From: Streptomyces sp. NBC_01260
GTDB taxonomy: Bacteria; Actinomycetota; Actinomycetes; Streptomycetales; Streptomycetaceae
Length of the DNA stretch: 64,000 bases
Assembly: GCF_036226405.1 (NCBI RefSeq)
Contig: NZ_CP108464.1
Coordinates: 6,882,001 to 6,946,000 of the forward strand
Reading direction: 5' to 3'
Part shown: positions 8,241 to 16,562 of the stretch, piece by piece
Layout of the letters: each line of letters begins with the position of its first letter
Position numbering within the stretch: position 1 is the first letter of the stretch
Translations under genes and position numbers: made by a program
The notes under the pieces: generated by a model
What the model was told of the DNA's origin: nothing
What the model saw: only the letters and a program-made list of their open reading frames with translations
Databases searched by the model: none

Positions 8241-9077
8241 TCACTCGCCGCCGCGCGCGTACCGGCGTACGGACAGCGGCACGGCGAGGGCGAGCAGCGC
8301 CGCCGACCAGAGCAGTGACCCGGCCACCGGGTGGACGACCGGCCAGGCGGCGTCGGCGGCCGGTGCGGCGTTGCCGAAGAGATCGCGGGTGGCCGCGGCG
8401 ACGGCGCTGATCGGGTTCCACTCCGCGAGGGTGCGCAGCCAGCCCGGCAGATTCCCGGTCGGGATGTACGCGCTGGAGAGCAGCGGCAGGATGAACGTGG
8501 CGGAGCCCAGCTGGCCGGCCGCCTCCTCGCTGCGGATCAGCAGCCCGAGCCAGCAGCCCACCCACGCGGTGGCGAACCGGAACAGCAGGAGCAGTCCGAA
8601 CGCCCCCAGCGCGGCGGCCGGGCCGCCCTCGATCCGCCAGCCCACCGCGAGCCCGGCCAGGGCCAGCGGGATCATGCCGACGGCCGTGGTCAGCAGGTCG
8701 GCCGCGGTCTGCCCGAACGGCACGGCGGACCGGCTCATCGGCAGGGTGCGGAACCGGTCCATCACGCCCCGATGGCAGTCCTGCGCGGACTGGAACATCC
8801 CGGTCATGATGCCGTTCGCCGCGGTCGCCGCCAGCAGACCCGGCACCAGGAAGGCCCGGTACTCCTGGCCCGGCACGGCCAGGGCGCTGCCGAAGACGTA
8901 CCCGAAGAACAGCAGCATCGTGATCGGCATGGTCTGGGTCAGGATCAGTACGCCCGGGGCCGCCTTGATCCGTTGCAGGTGGCGGCCCAGTACGGCCAGT
9001 CCGTCCGCGACGGGTGTGCTCGCGTTCCCGGCGGTGCCCGCGACGGGCCGCTCCGCCACGAGTGTGTTGCCGCTCAT
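8241..9077 (-). CDS. ABC-2 type transporter permease (DrrB-like)
   Basis: 278 residues with six predicted membrane spans, of the ABC-2/DrrB family that exports drugs or secondary metabolites. Characteristic features are the long extracellular/linker stretch AQDCHRGVMDRFRTLPMSRSAV after span 2 and the C-terminal LAVPLSVRRYARGGE. Its start overlaps the stop of the ATPase gene by four bases (ATGA), so both subunits are translationally coupled. Likely partner: the ATPase immediately upstream. Confidence 0.9.
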   Translation of the reverse strand: MSGNTLVAERPVAGTAGNASTPVADGLAVLGRHLQRIKAAPGVLILTQTMPITMLLFFGYVFGSALAVPGQEYRAFLVPGLLAATAANGIMTGMFQSAQDCHRGVMDRFRTLPMSRSAVPFGQTAADLLTTAVGMIPLALAGLAVGWRIEGGPAAALGAFGLLLLFRFATAWVGCWLGLLIRSEEAAGQLGSATFILPLLSSAYIPTGNLPGWLRTLAEWNPISAVAAATRDLFGNAAPAADAAWPVVHPVAGSLLWSAALLALAVPLSVRRYARGGE

Positions 9078-10051
9078 GCCGCCATCTCCTTCGTCGGTGG
9101 GACGGTGCGGCCGGTGTCACGGCCGGTCAGGCGCAGGAAGACCTCGTCCAGGGTGGGCGGCCGCAGACTCGCGTCGATCACCGCCGCGCCCGCCGCGTCC
9201 AGTTCGCGGACGATCCGGGGGAGCGTGAGCGTGGGGTCGGAGGCGACGACACCCACCGTGCGGCGCTCGTGGTCCAGGACCGGTTCGGCGCCTGTCAGCC
9301 GGTCCAGGACGGCCGCGGCCGCGGCGAGTGCCGACGGATGGCCGACGACCACCTCGGCGTAGCTGCCGATCTGCGCCTTCAGCTCGGCCGGGGTGCCCCG
9401 GTGGGCCGTCCGGCCGCTGTCGACGAGCACGATGTCGTCGGCCAGCTGATCGGCCTCCTCCAGATACTGCGTGGTGAGCAGGACGGTGGTGCCGGCGCCC
9501 GCCAGCTCCCGTACCGCTGTCCAGATCTGGTTGCGGCTGTGCGGGTCGAGCCCGGTGGTCGGCTCGTCCAGGAACAGCACGTGCGGCCGGGCCAGCAGGC
9601 TGGCGGCGAGGTCCAGCCGGCGGCGCATCCCGCCGGAGTAGGTGCGGGCCGGGCGGTCGGCCGCGTCGGCGAGCCCGAAGCGTTCGAGGAGGTCCTCGGT
9701 CCGGCTCCGGACGGCCTCGCCGCGGAACCCCAGCAGCCTGGCGAAGAGCCGCAGGTTCTGACGGCCGGACAGCTCGCCGTCGACCGAGGCGCTCTGCCCC
9801 GTGACGCCGATCGCCGCCCGGACCGCACCGGCTTCGCGCACCACGTCGTGACCGGCGATCCGGGCGCTGCCCCCGTCGGGCGCGGTCAGCGTGGTGAGCA
9901 CCCGGACAGCGGTGGTCTTGCCGGCGCCATTGGGCCCCAGCACCCCGCAGACGGTGCCTTCGGCCACGGCCAGATCGAGGCCGCGCAGTGCGTGCACCTC
10001 GCCGTAGCGCTTTTCCAGACCTTCACTAAGTACGGTGTACGTAGTTGTCAT
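9074..10051 (-). CDS. ABC transporter ATP-binding protein (DrrA-like)
   Basis: 325 residues of the daunorubicin-resistance ATPase family. Walker A GPNGAGKTT, signature YSGGMRRRLDLA, Walker B VLFLDEPTTGLD, and the C-terminal DrrA-specific extension (DRLTGAEPVLDHERRTVGV) are visible. The start at 10051 (MTTTYTVLSEG) places a palindromic operator copy (10027-10043) inside codons 3-8, so a bound repressor would block elongation from this promoter. Forms an operon with the DrrB-like permease and is divergent from its probable TetR repressor at 10115. Confidence 0.92.
   Translation of the reverse strand: MTTTYTVLSEGLEKRYGEVHALRGLDLAVAEGTVCGVLGPNGAGKTTAVRVLTTLTAPDGGSARIAGHDVVREAGAVRAAIGVTGQSASVDGELSGRQNLRLFARLLGFRGEAVRSRTEDLLERFGLADAADRPARTYSGGMRRRLDLAASLLARPHVLFLDEPTTGLDPHSRNQIWTAVRELAGAGTTVLLTTQYLEEADQLADDIVLVDSGRTAHRGTPAELKAQIGSYAEVVVGHPSALAAAAAVLDRLTGAEPVLDHERRTVGVVASDPTLTLPRIVRELDAAGAAVIDASLRPPTLDEVFLRLTGRDTGRTVPPTKEMAA
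10027..10043. promoter_or_regulatory. TetR operator copy inside the DrrA-like gene start
   Basis: TAAGTAC-GGT-GTACGTA: palindromic arms of seven bases with one mismatch, sharing the exact 13-mer TACGGTGTACGTA with the copy at 10070-10086. Located within the first codons of the exporter ATPase. Confidence 0.7.
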
Positions 10052-10069
10052 GGTGTAACCGTAGCGCAC

Positions 10070-10086
10070 TACGTACGGTGTACGTA
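10070..10086. promoter_or_regulatory. TetR operator in divergent promoter
   Basis: TACGTAC-GGT-GTACGTA, a perfect seven-base inverted repeat with a three-base spacer, located between the divergent exporter ATPase (starts 10051) and TetR (starts 10115) genes. Its near-duplicate at 10027-10043 supports a dimeric repressor binding twice. Confidence 0.78.
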
Positions 10087-10114
10087 ACTACCATGGTGGT
10101 CGAGGTGATGATCA

Positions 10115-10822
10115 ATGGTGGAGCGACCCGCTGTACCCGAAGTGATCTGGGCGCGTCCGGAGCGGTCCGGCCGCGGGCCGAAGCCCGCGTACCACCGTGC
10201 GGACATCGCGGCGGCCGCCGTGCGCATCGCGGACGCGGAGGGCCTTGACGCGGTGTCGATGCGGAAGGTGGCGGCCGAGCTGGGCTGCGGCACGATGTCG
10301 CTGTACAACTACGTGCCCCGTAAGGAGGACCTGTACGAGCTGATGCTCGACGCGGTCAGCGCCGGCTACGACTACCCGGAGCCCTCCGGCGACTGGCGCG
10401 CCGACATCCTCGCCCTCGCCCGTCAGGCCCGGGAGATGATGCACCGCCACACCTGGGTGCCCCGGCTGATGTCACCCGTGTACGGATTCAGCCCGAACAT
10501 CCTGCGCTATCTGGAATACACGCTGAGCTGCCTGGACGGCGTCGACGCACGGTTCGGCGCGAAGATGGAACTCGTCGCCATGGTCAGCGGCGTGGTCACC
10601 ACTTACGCCGCCCATGAGATCGCCACGGCGGAGCGCGGCCGCTCGCTGCCCTGGACCGAGGAGCAGGAACAGGCCGCCCGCACCGGCTATCTGATGAGTC
10701 AGATGTCGACCGGGAAGTACCCGCGCCTGGCGGCGGGATTCGCCGAGGACGCCGGGCCGGTCGACGAGGAGAAGCTCTTCGACCGGGCGATCGGCCGGCT
10801 ACTGGACTCGTTCGGCCGCTAG
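10115..10822 (+). CDS. TetR-family repressor of the adjacent DrrAB-type exporter
   Basis: 235 residues: HTH at about 30-75 (YHRADIAAAAVRIADAEGLDAVSMRKVAAELG, then MSLYNYVPRKEDL) and the C-terminal domain typical of tetracycline-repressor-like regulators of exporters (MHRHTWVPRLM, MVSGVVTTYAAHE). ATG at 10115 has GAGG nine bases upstream. Divergent from the exporter with two palindromic operators between and inside the genes, the classic drug-efflux arrangement. The inducing compound cannot be read from sequence. Confidence 0.9.
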   Translation: MVERPAVPEVIWARPERSGRGPKPAYHRADIAAAAVRIADAEGLDAVSMRKVAAELGCGTMSLYNYVPRKEDLYELMLDAVSAGYDYPEPSGDWRADILALARQAREMMHRHTWVPRLMSPVYGFSPNILRYLEYTLSCLDGVDARFGAKMELVAMVSGVVTTYAAHEIATAERGRSLPWTEEQEQAARTGYLMSQMSTGKYPRLAAGFAEDAGPVDEEKLFDRAIGRLLDSFGR

Positions 10823-10875
10823 GCCGTGTTCGATCACGCGCTCGTGAGAGTGCGTGGAGTCGTGCCGCGGCCGGG

Positions 10876-10930
10876 ACCGCTCCCCGGAGCGCGCTGCCCA
10901 TCACGGGAGGTGAGGCGCTCGGGGAGCGGT
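10876..10930. terminator. Bidirectional terminator between TetR and P450 genes
   Basis: ACCGCTCCCCG pairs with CGGGGAGCGGT, and AGCGC with GCGCT after one bulged base, giving a stem of about 16 pairs with a 22-base loop between the convergent genes. Confidence 0.65.
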
Positions 10931-10948
10931 GCCCGAACCGGGGCTGGG

Positions 10949-12163
10949 TCAGCGGGTGACCATGAGCTTGCGGACGCCGTAGTTGGTACCGGTGAAGTCC
11001 ATGGGGACTTCCTCCAGCGGGGTGGCGAGCCGCAGGTTGGGGAAGCGCTGGAAGAGCTTGGGCAGGACGGTCCTGAGTTCGGCGCGGGCGACGTTCTGGC
11101 CGAGGCAGGCGTGGACGCCGTAGCCGAAGCCCATGTGGCGGACCATCTTGCGGTCGATGTCGAGGGTGTCGGGGTCCTGGAAGGTACGGGGGTCGCGGTT
11201 GGCGGCGTTCATCGCGACGACGACCAGGTCGCCCTTCTTGACGGGGGCACCGGCGAGTTCGAGGTCTTCCTTGGCGACGCGGCCCAGGCCGAACTGGACG
11301 ATGGTGAGGTAGCGCATCAGCTCCTCGACCGTGGTGCCGATCTTCCCCGGGTGTGCCAGCATCTGCTCGCGCTGCTCGTGGTGGGTGAGCAGGGTGAGGG
11401 TGGACAGGCCCATCATGGCGGCCGTCGTGTCGTGTCCGGCGAACAGCAGCAGCACACCGAGGCCGATGAGCTGCTTCTCGGTCAGCGCCGCCTCGTCGCC
11501 GTCGGTCTTGTGGATCAGTTCGGCGAGGATGCCGTCCCTGGCTCCGGTGCGGCGCTTGTCGGCGACGAGCTCGGTGATGTAGCCGATGAGCCAGTGGGCG
11601 CCCTTGTCGCGTTCCTCACGGCTCTTGGCCATGTCCATGAGATCGACGGTGGCCTCGTGGAAGCCGTCGCGGTCCTCGTAGGGGACGCCGAGCAGTTCAC
11701 AGATCACCAGGCAGGGAATGGGCAGGGCCATGGCCTGGACGAAGTCGAAGGTCTCGGGGCCGGCGGCGATGGCGTCCAGGTGCTCGTCAACGACTTTTTC
11801 GAGGTAGGGCTGGAGCTTGTTCTGCACGGCCTTGGGCGTGAAACGGGCGGTGAGCAGGCGGCGGTAGGCGCCGTGCTCGGGCTCATCCATCATCACGAAG
11901 CCGGCGTCGAAGGGGGCGTCCTCACCGGCCTCGGCAACCTCCCCCTCTGGGGTGTCGTGGCGCGGGCGCCTGGCGCTCAGGCGCGGGTCGGTGAAGACCT
12001 GGCTGCCTTCCTCGAAGCGGGTGACCAGCCAGCCGGTCGAGCCGTTGGGGAAGCGGACCTTGACGATGGGCTGCTCCTCCCGCAGCCCGGTGTACTCGGC
12101 CGGGGGGTCGAGGGGTGCGCCGGCCTCACGGGTGACGGGCTGGCTGACGAGGTTCTCGGTCAT
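10949..12163 (-). CDS. Cytochrome P450
   Basis: 404 residues, normal bacterial class I length. Oxygen-activating I-helix AGHDTTAA, the ExxR pair in EELMR, and the heme loop FGYGVHACLG with the ligand Cys353 are all present. The start ATG at 12163 shares its A with the TAA stop of the upstream dehydrogenase gene (TAATG), so the two are translationally coupled. Last gene of a four-gene operon that also encodes its own [3Fe-4S] ferredoxin and ferredoxin reductase, a complete three-component monooxygenase. Substrate unknown. Confidence 0.95.
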   Translation of the reverse strand: MTENLVSQPVTREAGAPLDPPAEYTGLREEQPIVKVRFPNGSTGWLVTRFEEGSQVFTDPRLSARRPRHDTPEGEVAEAGEDAPFDAGFVMMDEPEHGAYRRLLTARFTPKAVQNKLQPYLEKVVDEHLDAIAAGPETFDFVQAMALPIPCLVICELLGVPYEDRDGFHEATVDLMDMAKSREERDKGAHWLIGYITELVADKRRTGARDGILAELIHKTDGDEAALTEKQLIGLGVLLLFAGHDTTAAMMGLSTLTLLTHHEQREQMLAHPGKIGTTVEELMRYLTIVQFGLGRVAKEDLELAGAPVKKGDLVVVAMNAANRDPRTFQDPDTLDIDRKMVRHMGFGYGVHACLGQNVARAELRTVLPKLFQRFPNLRLATPLEEVPMDFTGTNYGVRKLMVTR

Positions 12164-13434
12164 TACTGCTCCTGCGCGGTGGTGGGGGGTCGGCTGCTGG
12201 AGGGCTGGGCGCCGGTGTGTGCGTCGATCGCGGCGGTGACGCCGGTGTGGGTGGCGGTGGCCTTGCACCAGCCGGTGTAGACGGCCAGGTGCAGGACGGC
12301 CTCGCGGAGCTGCTCCGTGGTCAGTTCGCCGTTGACCAGCGCACCGTTGGCGATGATCTGGACGAGTTCGGGCCGGCCGACGGTGGCGGCGACGCCGAGG
12401 GTGAGCAGCCGGCGGTCACGGACGGACAGGCCCTCGCGGCCCCAGACCTGGGCGAAGAGGTAGTCGACGGTCTCGGCGCTGAAGGGGTCGCCGCTGTCCT
12501 GGACTGCGGCGCTGAAGCCGGGGCCGTACGCCTGGTCCATCATGTGCAGGCCGTAGGCGTGAACGTCGTCCTTGGAAGGCGCCGGGGACGGCTCCGGTCC
12601 GGCGTCGAGCTGGAGGGTGCGGCGGACCTGCGTACGTACCGTCTCGACGAGGGGGATCCGGACACCGAGGGCGACGGCGAGGTCCCGGGCCGCATCGAGG
12701 TCCTTGGTCATCAGGGGTTCGACCTGCCGGCCGACGGCCTCGGGCAGCACGCCGTCGGCGTCCTGCATGCGCAACAGTTGCAGCAGAGTGCGCCCCTCGG
12801 GGTCGGCTGCGTCGATGACCTCGGCGAGCCGGGCAGGGTCCACGCCCGCGGCGCGGGCCAGCGCCGCGGCCTCGGTGACCGTTCGCCAACTGCCGTAGGT
12901 GACAACGTTGCGGGCGATCTTGGTGGCCATGCCGGCGCCGGTCGGGCCGCAGTGCACCACCCGCTTCGCCCAGTCCTCGAGGACGGGCAGGGCCGCGTCC
13001 ACGGTGCTCTGCTCTCCGCCGAGGATGGCGACCATGCCGTTCTCGGCGGCCTGGTCGCCCGGGGTCACCCCGCAGTCGAGGAAGCCCACGCCCCGTTCGG
13101 CGCAGAGCGCGGCCAGTTCGTGGACGACCGGCAGGGCGACGGTGGCGAGCAGGGCGACGGTCAGGCCCGGCCGGGCCGCGCGCAGCAGGCCGTCCTTGCC
13201 GTCGAAGACCTCGCGCGCCTGGTCGGCGTTGACCACCGCGACCATCACGACGTCGGAGATTCTGGCCACCTCGACGGGCGACCCGAGCGGATCGGGCACA
13301 CCGGCCAGGTCCGCGGCGGCGTCCGGGCGGAGGTCGTACACGGCGGGAACACGTCCGCTGCGGGCCAGGCTGACGGCCACACCGCCGCCGATCATTCCCA
13401 GGCCGATCACACCGGCGCGGAGGGTGTCGCTCAT
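12163..13434 (-). CDS. Fusion: beta-hydroxyacid-type NAD(P) dehydrogenase - carboxymuconolactone decarboxylase-like domain
   Basis: 423 residues. Residues 1-285 are a 3-hydroxyisobutyrate-dehydrogenase-like enzyme: Rossmann start GVIGLGMIGGGVA, substrate loop, and the catalytic GAGMATKIARN motif with Lys172. Residues 290-410 match the carboxymuconolactone decarboxylase/AhpD-like helical fold (ETVDYLFAQVWGREGLSVRDRRL, then LHLAVYTGWCKA); the redox CxxC of AhpD is absent. A Pro/Ser-rich linker (280-288) joins them. ATGA overlap with the reductase gene upstream and TAATG coupling with the P450 downstream. The fusion suggests sequential oxidation and decarboxylation or hydration of one P450 product; this is inference. 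Confidence 0.85.
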   Translation of the reverse strand: MSDTLRAGVIGLGMIGGGVAVSLARSGRVPAVYDLRPDAAADLAGVPDPLGSPVEVARISDVVMVAVVNADQAREVFDGKDGLLRAARPGLTVALLATVALPVVHELAALCAERGVGFLDCGVTPGDQAAENGMVAILGGEQSTVDAALPVLEDWAKRVVHCGPTGAGMATKIARNVVTYGSWRTVTEAAALARAAGVDPARLAEVIDAADPEGRTLLQLLRMQDADGVLPEAVGRQVEPLMTKDLDAARDLAVALGVRIPLVETVRTQVRRTLQLDAGPEPSPAPSKDDVHAYGLHMMDQAYGPGFSAAVQDSGDPFSAETVDYLFAQVWGREGLSVRDRRLLTLGVAATVGRPELVQIIANGALVNGELTTEQLREAVLHLAVYTGWCKATATHTGVTAAIDAHTGAQPSSSRPPTTAQEQ

Positions 13435-14642
13435 GCTGCACTCCCGATGAGAAGGGGGGCCGCCGCGGCGACCTGTGCCCGGTAGCCGCGCAGGGCCCGG
13501 ACCATGTTGATGCCGACCGCCGCGCAGGTCCGGCCGTTCCTGCCGTACAGGGCGACCAACTTGCGCTGGGCCACGCTGCCTTCGACAATGCGGAACTCGT
13601 CGGCGCCGTGGGTCCGGCCGTAGATCTGGATCTTCAGGTCGTACTGGTCGGACCACACGTAGGGCGCCGATTCGAAGGGGGTGGCGCGCCCGGGTCCGGC
13701 CAGGATGTTGCGGGCGACGGCCAGGCCCTGCTCGGCGGCGTTCGTACGGTGCTCGATCCGCCAGGGCTCACCGGTGCGGGCATGAGGCCAGCAGGCGACG
13801 TCACCCGCCGCCCACACCCCGGAGCCGGCATACAGCGTGGCGTCGCACTCCACCCCGTCACCGACCGGAACGCCACTGCCGGTGAGCCACTCGGTATTGG
13901 GCCGAGCGCCGATGCCGACCAGGACGGCCTCCGCGGCCACGGTGCGGCCATCGGCGAGACGCACCCCGCGCGCCCGCCCGCCGTCGGTGAGAACCCCATC
14001 GACGCGGATCCCGGTCTCGACCCGCACGCCGTGCTCGTGGTGGACGGTGCGCAGCAAGGCGCCCAGTTCGTCGCCGAGGGCGTCGCCCATGGGCTGGGCG
14101 GTGTCGGTGACGAGGGTGACCTCGCAGCCCAGGCGGCGGGCCACGGCGGCGGCCTCGGCCCCGACGAAGCCGCCGCCGACCACGACCAGATGCGGCCGCT
14201 TCGCGAGGTCCTCGCGCAGCCCGAGCGCGTCCTCCAGGGTGCGCAGGACGTGCACCCCGCGCACTGATTCGGTGCCCGGCAGCCGACGGGCCCGGGTGCC
14301 GGTGGCCACCACCAGGGCGTCGTAACCAACGAGGCTGCCGTCCGCCAGGGTGACCTGACGGGCGCTGGTGTCCAGGGCAACAGCCGGTCGGCCCAGGCGC
14401 AGTTGGAGGTCGAGGGCTGTGAGGTCGTCCTCGCCGCGCAGGCGGAGCCGGCCGGTGTCCCAGGCGCCGGACAGCAACTGCTTCGACAGCGGCGGCCGGT
14501 CGTAGGGAAGGTGCCGCTCCTCGCCGATCAGCGTGAGCGATCCGGTGTAGCCCTCGCGCCGCAGTCCTTCCACGACGCTCAGTCCGGCCGCGGAAGCGCC
14601 TACCACGGCGATCCGCGACGGAGCGGCGGCCGCGGCACTCAC
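13431..14642 (-). CDS. FAD-dependent ferredoxin reductase (P450-type)
   Basis: 403 residues of the putidaredoxin/rhodocoxin reductase family that passes electrons from NAD(P)H to ferredoxin. N-terminal FAD motif RIAVVGASAAGLSVVEGLRR, the family marker YDRPPLSKQLL, second Rossmann motif VVVGGGFVGAEAAAVARRLG, and GVWAAGDVACW near the C-terminal FAD site. Starts at GTG 14642, overlapping the ferredoxin stop by four bases (GTGA). Partner of the adjacent ferredoxin and P450. Confidence 0.93.
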   Translation of the reverse strand: MSAAAAAPSRIAVVGASAAGLSVVEGLRREGYTGSLTLIGEERHLPYDRPPLSKQLLSGAWDTGRLRLRGEDDLTALDLQLRLGRPAVALDTSARQVTLADGSLVGYDALVVATGTRARRLPGTESVRGVHVLRTLEDALGLREDLAKRPHLVVVGGGFVGAEAAAVARRLGCEVTLVTDTAQPMGDALGDELGALLRTVHHEHGVRVETGIRVDGVLTDGGRARGVRLADGRTVAAEAVLVGIGARPNTEWLTGSGVPVGDGVECDATLYAGSGVWAAGDVACWPHARTGEPWRIEHRTNAAEQGLAVARNILAGPGRATPFESAPYVWSDQYDLKIQIYGRTHGADEFRIVEGSVAQRKLVALYGRNGRTCAAVGINMVRALRGYRAQVAAAAPLLIGSAA

Positions 14643-14833
14643 ACCCGCACCTGGATCACGGCGGCCGGGCAGACCGCCGCGGCCTGGACCACGTGCTCGG
14701 CCTGCTCGGCCGGCGGGTTGTCGTCGAGCAGGACCACTACGCCGTCCTCGTCCCGCTGGTCGAAGACCTCCGGCGCCGCCAGCACGCACTGGCCGGCACC
14801 GCAGCACTTGTCGAAGTCGATGGAGATGTCCAT
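14639..14833 (-). CDS. Single-cluster [3Fe-4S] ferredoxin
   Basis: 64 residues, starting MDISIDFDKC. Cys10/Cys11 and Cys16 in KCCGAGQC and Cys55 in AVCPAAVI match the three-Cys pattern of actinobacterial P450 ferredoxins, in which a fourth ligand is missing and a 3Fe-4S cluster is bound. The gene has no strong Shine-Dalgarno. First gene of the ferredoxin - reductase - dehydrogenase/CMD - P450 operon; it delivers electrons to the P450. Confidence 0.92.
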   Translation of the reverse strand: MDISIDFDKCCGAGQCVLAAPEVFDQRDEDGVVVLLDDNPPAEQAEHVVQAAAVCPAAVIQVRV

Positions 14834-14900
14834 GGGGGGATCCACTTCTGTCCAGCCCGCGGCAAACGGGCGACCCAGAGCCAGGCACCATGTGGTTGCC

Positions 14901-14917
14901 CTAAGCACCTAACTTAG
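14901..14917. promoter_or_regulatory. Candidate operator before the ferredoxin-P450 operon
   Basis: CTAAG (14901-14905) and the palindrome CTAACTTAG (14909-14917) lie 68-84 bases upstream of the ferredoxin start. The TetR gene directly upstream is a natural candidate to bind here. Support is symmetry and position only. Confidence 0.4.
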
Positions 14918-15017
14918 TTCAGCGGCGACTGTACTCCTGCACATACGGGGCAGCAACCAGTCCCACGCCAAGGGGTGTTGGCGACGTGAAGGACGTGCGA
15001 ACGCGCGACGCGCTGCC

Positions 15018-15051
15018 GGGAACCGTCCCCTCACCAGGGGCGACGGTTCCC
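15018..15051 (-). terminator. Terminator after the TetR gene
   Basis: GGGAACCGTC (15018-15027) pairs perfectly with GACGGTTCCC (15042-15051), with further C/G pairing inside. It starts directly after the TetR stop and implies that the ferredoxin operon uses its own promoter between 14834 and 15017. Confidence 0.75.
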
Positions 15052-15052
15052 G

Positions 15053-15775
15053 CTACGGCTGAGGGCCGTCCGGCCCCGGCGTGCTTCTGAGCGCTCTGAT
15101 CCTGCGCGACGCCTCGGTCTCGGGTCCGCTTCCGGTGAGGAAGGAGACATCGCCGGCGACGGCGACAAGCGAGTCGACCAGTCCGTCGGCGAGCTGCAGG
15201 ACCAGATCTTCCGAGGACTCGTCGCGGTAGAGGCTGTGGTGCAGCGAAACCATGCCGTGAAGCCCGGCCCACAGCGTCTGCGCGGCCTGCTCCACCGGAA
15301 GGGACAGGCCGAACCCGCCTTCCGCGCAGCTGCGCAGTCCGGCGCGCAGGCCGGCGGAAATGTGGCGCGCTGGGTGGGCGCCGATCCTGCTCGGGTCCGC
15401 CGCCGGCTGGTGCACCTCGAACATGAGCCGGTAGTGGCCCGGACTGCCCAGGGCGAACCGGCAGTACGCGTGCGCCTGCGCCCGGACCCGGTCCCGCGGA
15501 TCCGCGTCGCCACCGGCCAGGGCCGCGGCAGACATCTGGGCGGCGAGTTCGCCGTAGCGGTCCTCGAGCGCCGCCCACACCAGCTCGGTCTTGTCCTGGA
15601 AATGCAGGTAGATGCTCGGAGCGGAGATGCCCACCTCCTTGGCGACCGCCCGCATCGTCAGCCGCTCGGAGCTGCCCCATTCGCCGAGCAGTCGCTGGAC
15701 CGCGGCCACGATCTCCCGGCGCCGCCGCGAACCCTGCCCGTCCCGCTGACCGTCACCGGTCGGCCCTGCCTCCAT
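15053..15775 (-). CDS. TetR-family regulator upstream of the P450 operon
   Basis: 240 residues starting MEAGPTGDG; GGAAGGGAAG upstream of 15775 favours this start over an ATG at 15799. HTH at about 20-65 (LTMRAVAKEVGISAPSIYLHFQDKTELVW); the C-terminal domain has the AYCRFALGSPGHYRLMFEVH and QAAQTLWAGLHGMVSLH segments of the WHG-type TetR C-terminal family. It points the same way as the ferredoxin-P450 operon but is separated by a strong hairpin, so it probably controls that operon in trans through a site such as 14901-14917. Confidence 0.9.
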   Translation of the reverse strand: MEAGPTGDGQRDGQGSRRRREIVAAVQRLLGEWGSSERLTMRAVAKEVGISAPSIYLHFQDKTELVWAALEDRYGELAAQMSAAALAGGDADPRDRVRAQAHAYCRFALGSPGHYRLMFEVHQPAADPSRIGAHPARHISAGLRAGLRSCAEGGFGLSLPVEQAAQTLWAGLHGMVSLHHSLYRDESSEDLVLQLADGLVDSLVAVAGDVSFLTGSGPETEASRRIRALRSTPGPDGPQP

Positions 15776-16073
15776 CGCGTGCACTTCCCTTCCGCCCATC
15801 AGGTTACGACCTTGGGGACAATTCGTTCCGAGCGGCGGATCAAGGCCGCCGGCTTGCCCCGCGACAAGTCGCTGCGTGCCGTCGGCTTCGACGCGACCCC
15901 CCCACTGGACCCCGCCCGGACCGCGGCGAGCAGCCGGAGCCGCATCCTTCGACCAAGGCGCAGCGGATCGTCCGGACCGTCGTCGCTCGCCTGCGCGGCG
16001 GCCGGCACCGTCCGCAGAGCGTTCGGCTGCCCGGGAAGCACGGAAGGCTTGTCGAAACCCGGACCTGGGGTCC
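15776..16073. other. Non-coding stretch, nothing recognised
   Basis: About 300 bases upstream of the TetR gene. Open frames on both strands are present but translate to Arg/Pro/Ala-rich sequence with no recognisable family. It presumably holds the TetR promoter and the degraded upstream part of the remnant that follows. Confidence 0.4.
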
Positions 16074-16328
16074 CAACTCGCCACGTCCATCCGATCGCAG
16101 GAGGACCACCTGATCGCGCTGTTCACGGGAAGGCCGCACAACGGGAGCGTCGTAACGCCGCACCAGGCGCAACGCCTGGCCACCGCACTCAGGGCGCTGT
16201 TCGTCGGCCTCAGCCAGGGCGTCACTCTCGGCCTCGCGCATGGTGCCGACGAGCAGTACTTCGCCGCTGTCGCCTGCGCCTTGGCGTCCGACGTATCCCT
16301 CATCGATCATGATGCGGATGCTTCATGA
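16074..16328 (+). pseudogene. C-terminal remnant of a TetR-family regulator
   Basis: The frame ending at 16328 translates, in its last 80 or so residues, to EDHLIALFTG, RLATALRALFVGLSQGVTLG and ADEQYFAAVACAL, which read like the final two helices of a TetR ligand-binding domain. Upstream the same frame turns into low-complexity Pro/Ala/Arg sequence without any HTH, so the DNA-binding half is lost. It lies next to an insertion-sequence fragment. The family call rests on pattern recognition alone. Confidence 0.5.
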
Positions 16329-16362
16329 TGGTCACTGCGGAAGAGTCGCACCTCGCGCAGTT

Positions 16363-16560
16363 GGTGTCGTCGATGATCGGCATTCCGTCGTCCGCGCCGA
16401 GGTGCTCGGCGACGTAGGTGTGCAGGTCGTCGTGGACCTCGGCGGCCTCCCGGCGGCTTCGGGAGAGCAGGTGCTGCAGAGCCCGTCGGGGGTTGCACGG
16501 CCTGCGTACTCGGCGAGCTGCCAGCCGTTCCTGCGGCCCACCGCCAAGCCGGTGACCTTG
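16363..16560 (-). mobile_element. Fragment of an IS701-type transposase gene
   Basis: Two minus-strand frames together reconstruct the N-terminal region of IS701-family transposases: RRNGWQLAEYAGRATPDGL in one frame (from about 16547) and, after a frameshift near 16485, LQHLLSRSRREAAEVHDDL, YVAEHLGADDG and IIDDT in another, ending at about 16363 where similarity stops. The DDT would be the first catalytic Asp region. Both ends of the element and terminal repeats are missing, so it is a dead scar. Confidence 0.65.
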
Positions 16561-16562
16561 CC

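Noticed and set aside
15053..16303. A 416-residue fused form of the TetR protein
   Set aside because: The first 175 residues are low-complexity; a ribosome site stands before 15775 and the HTH begins just after it.
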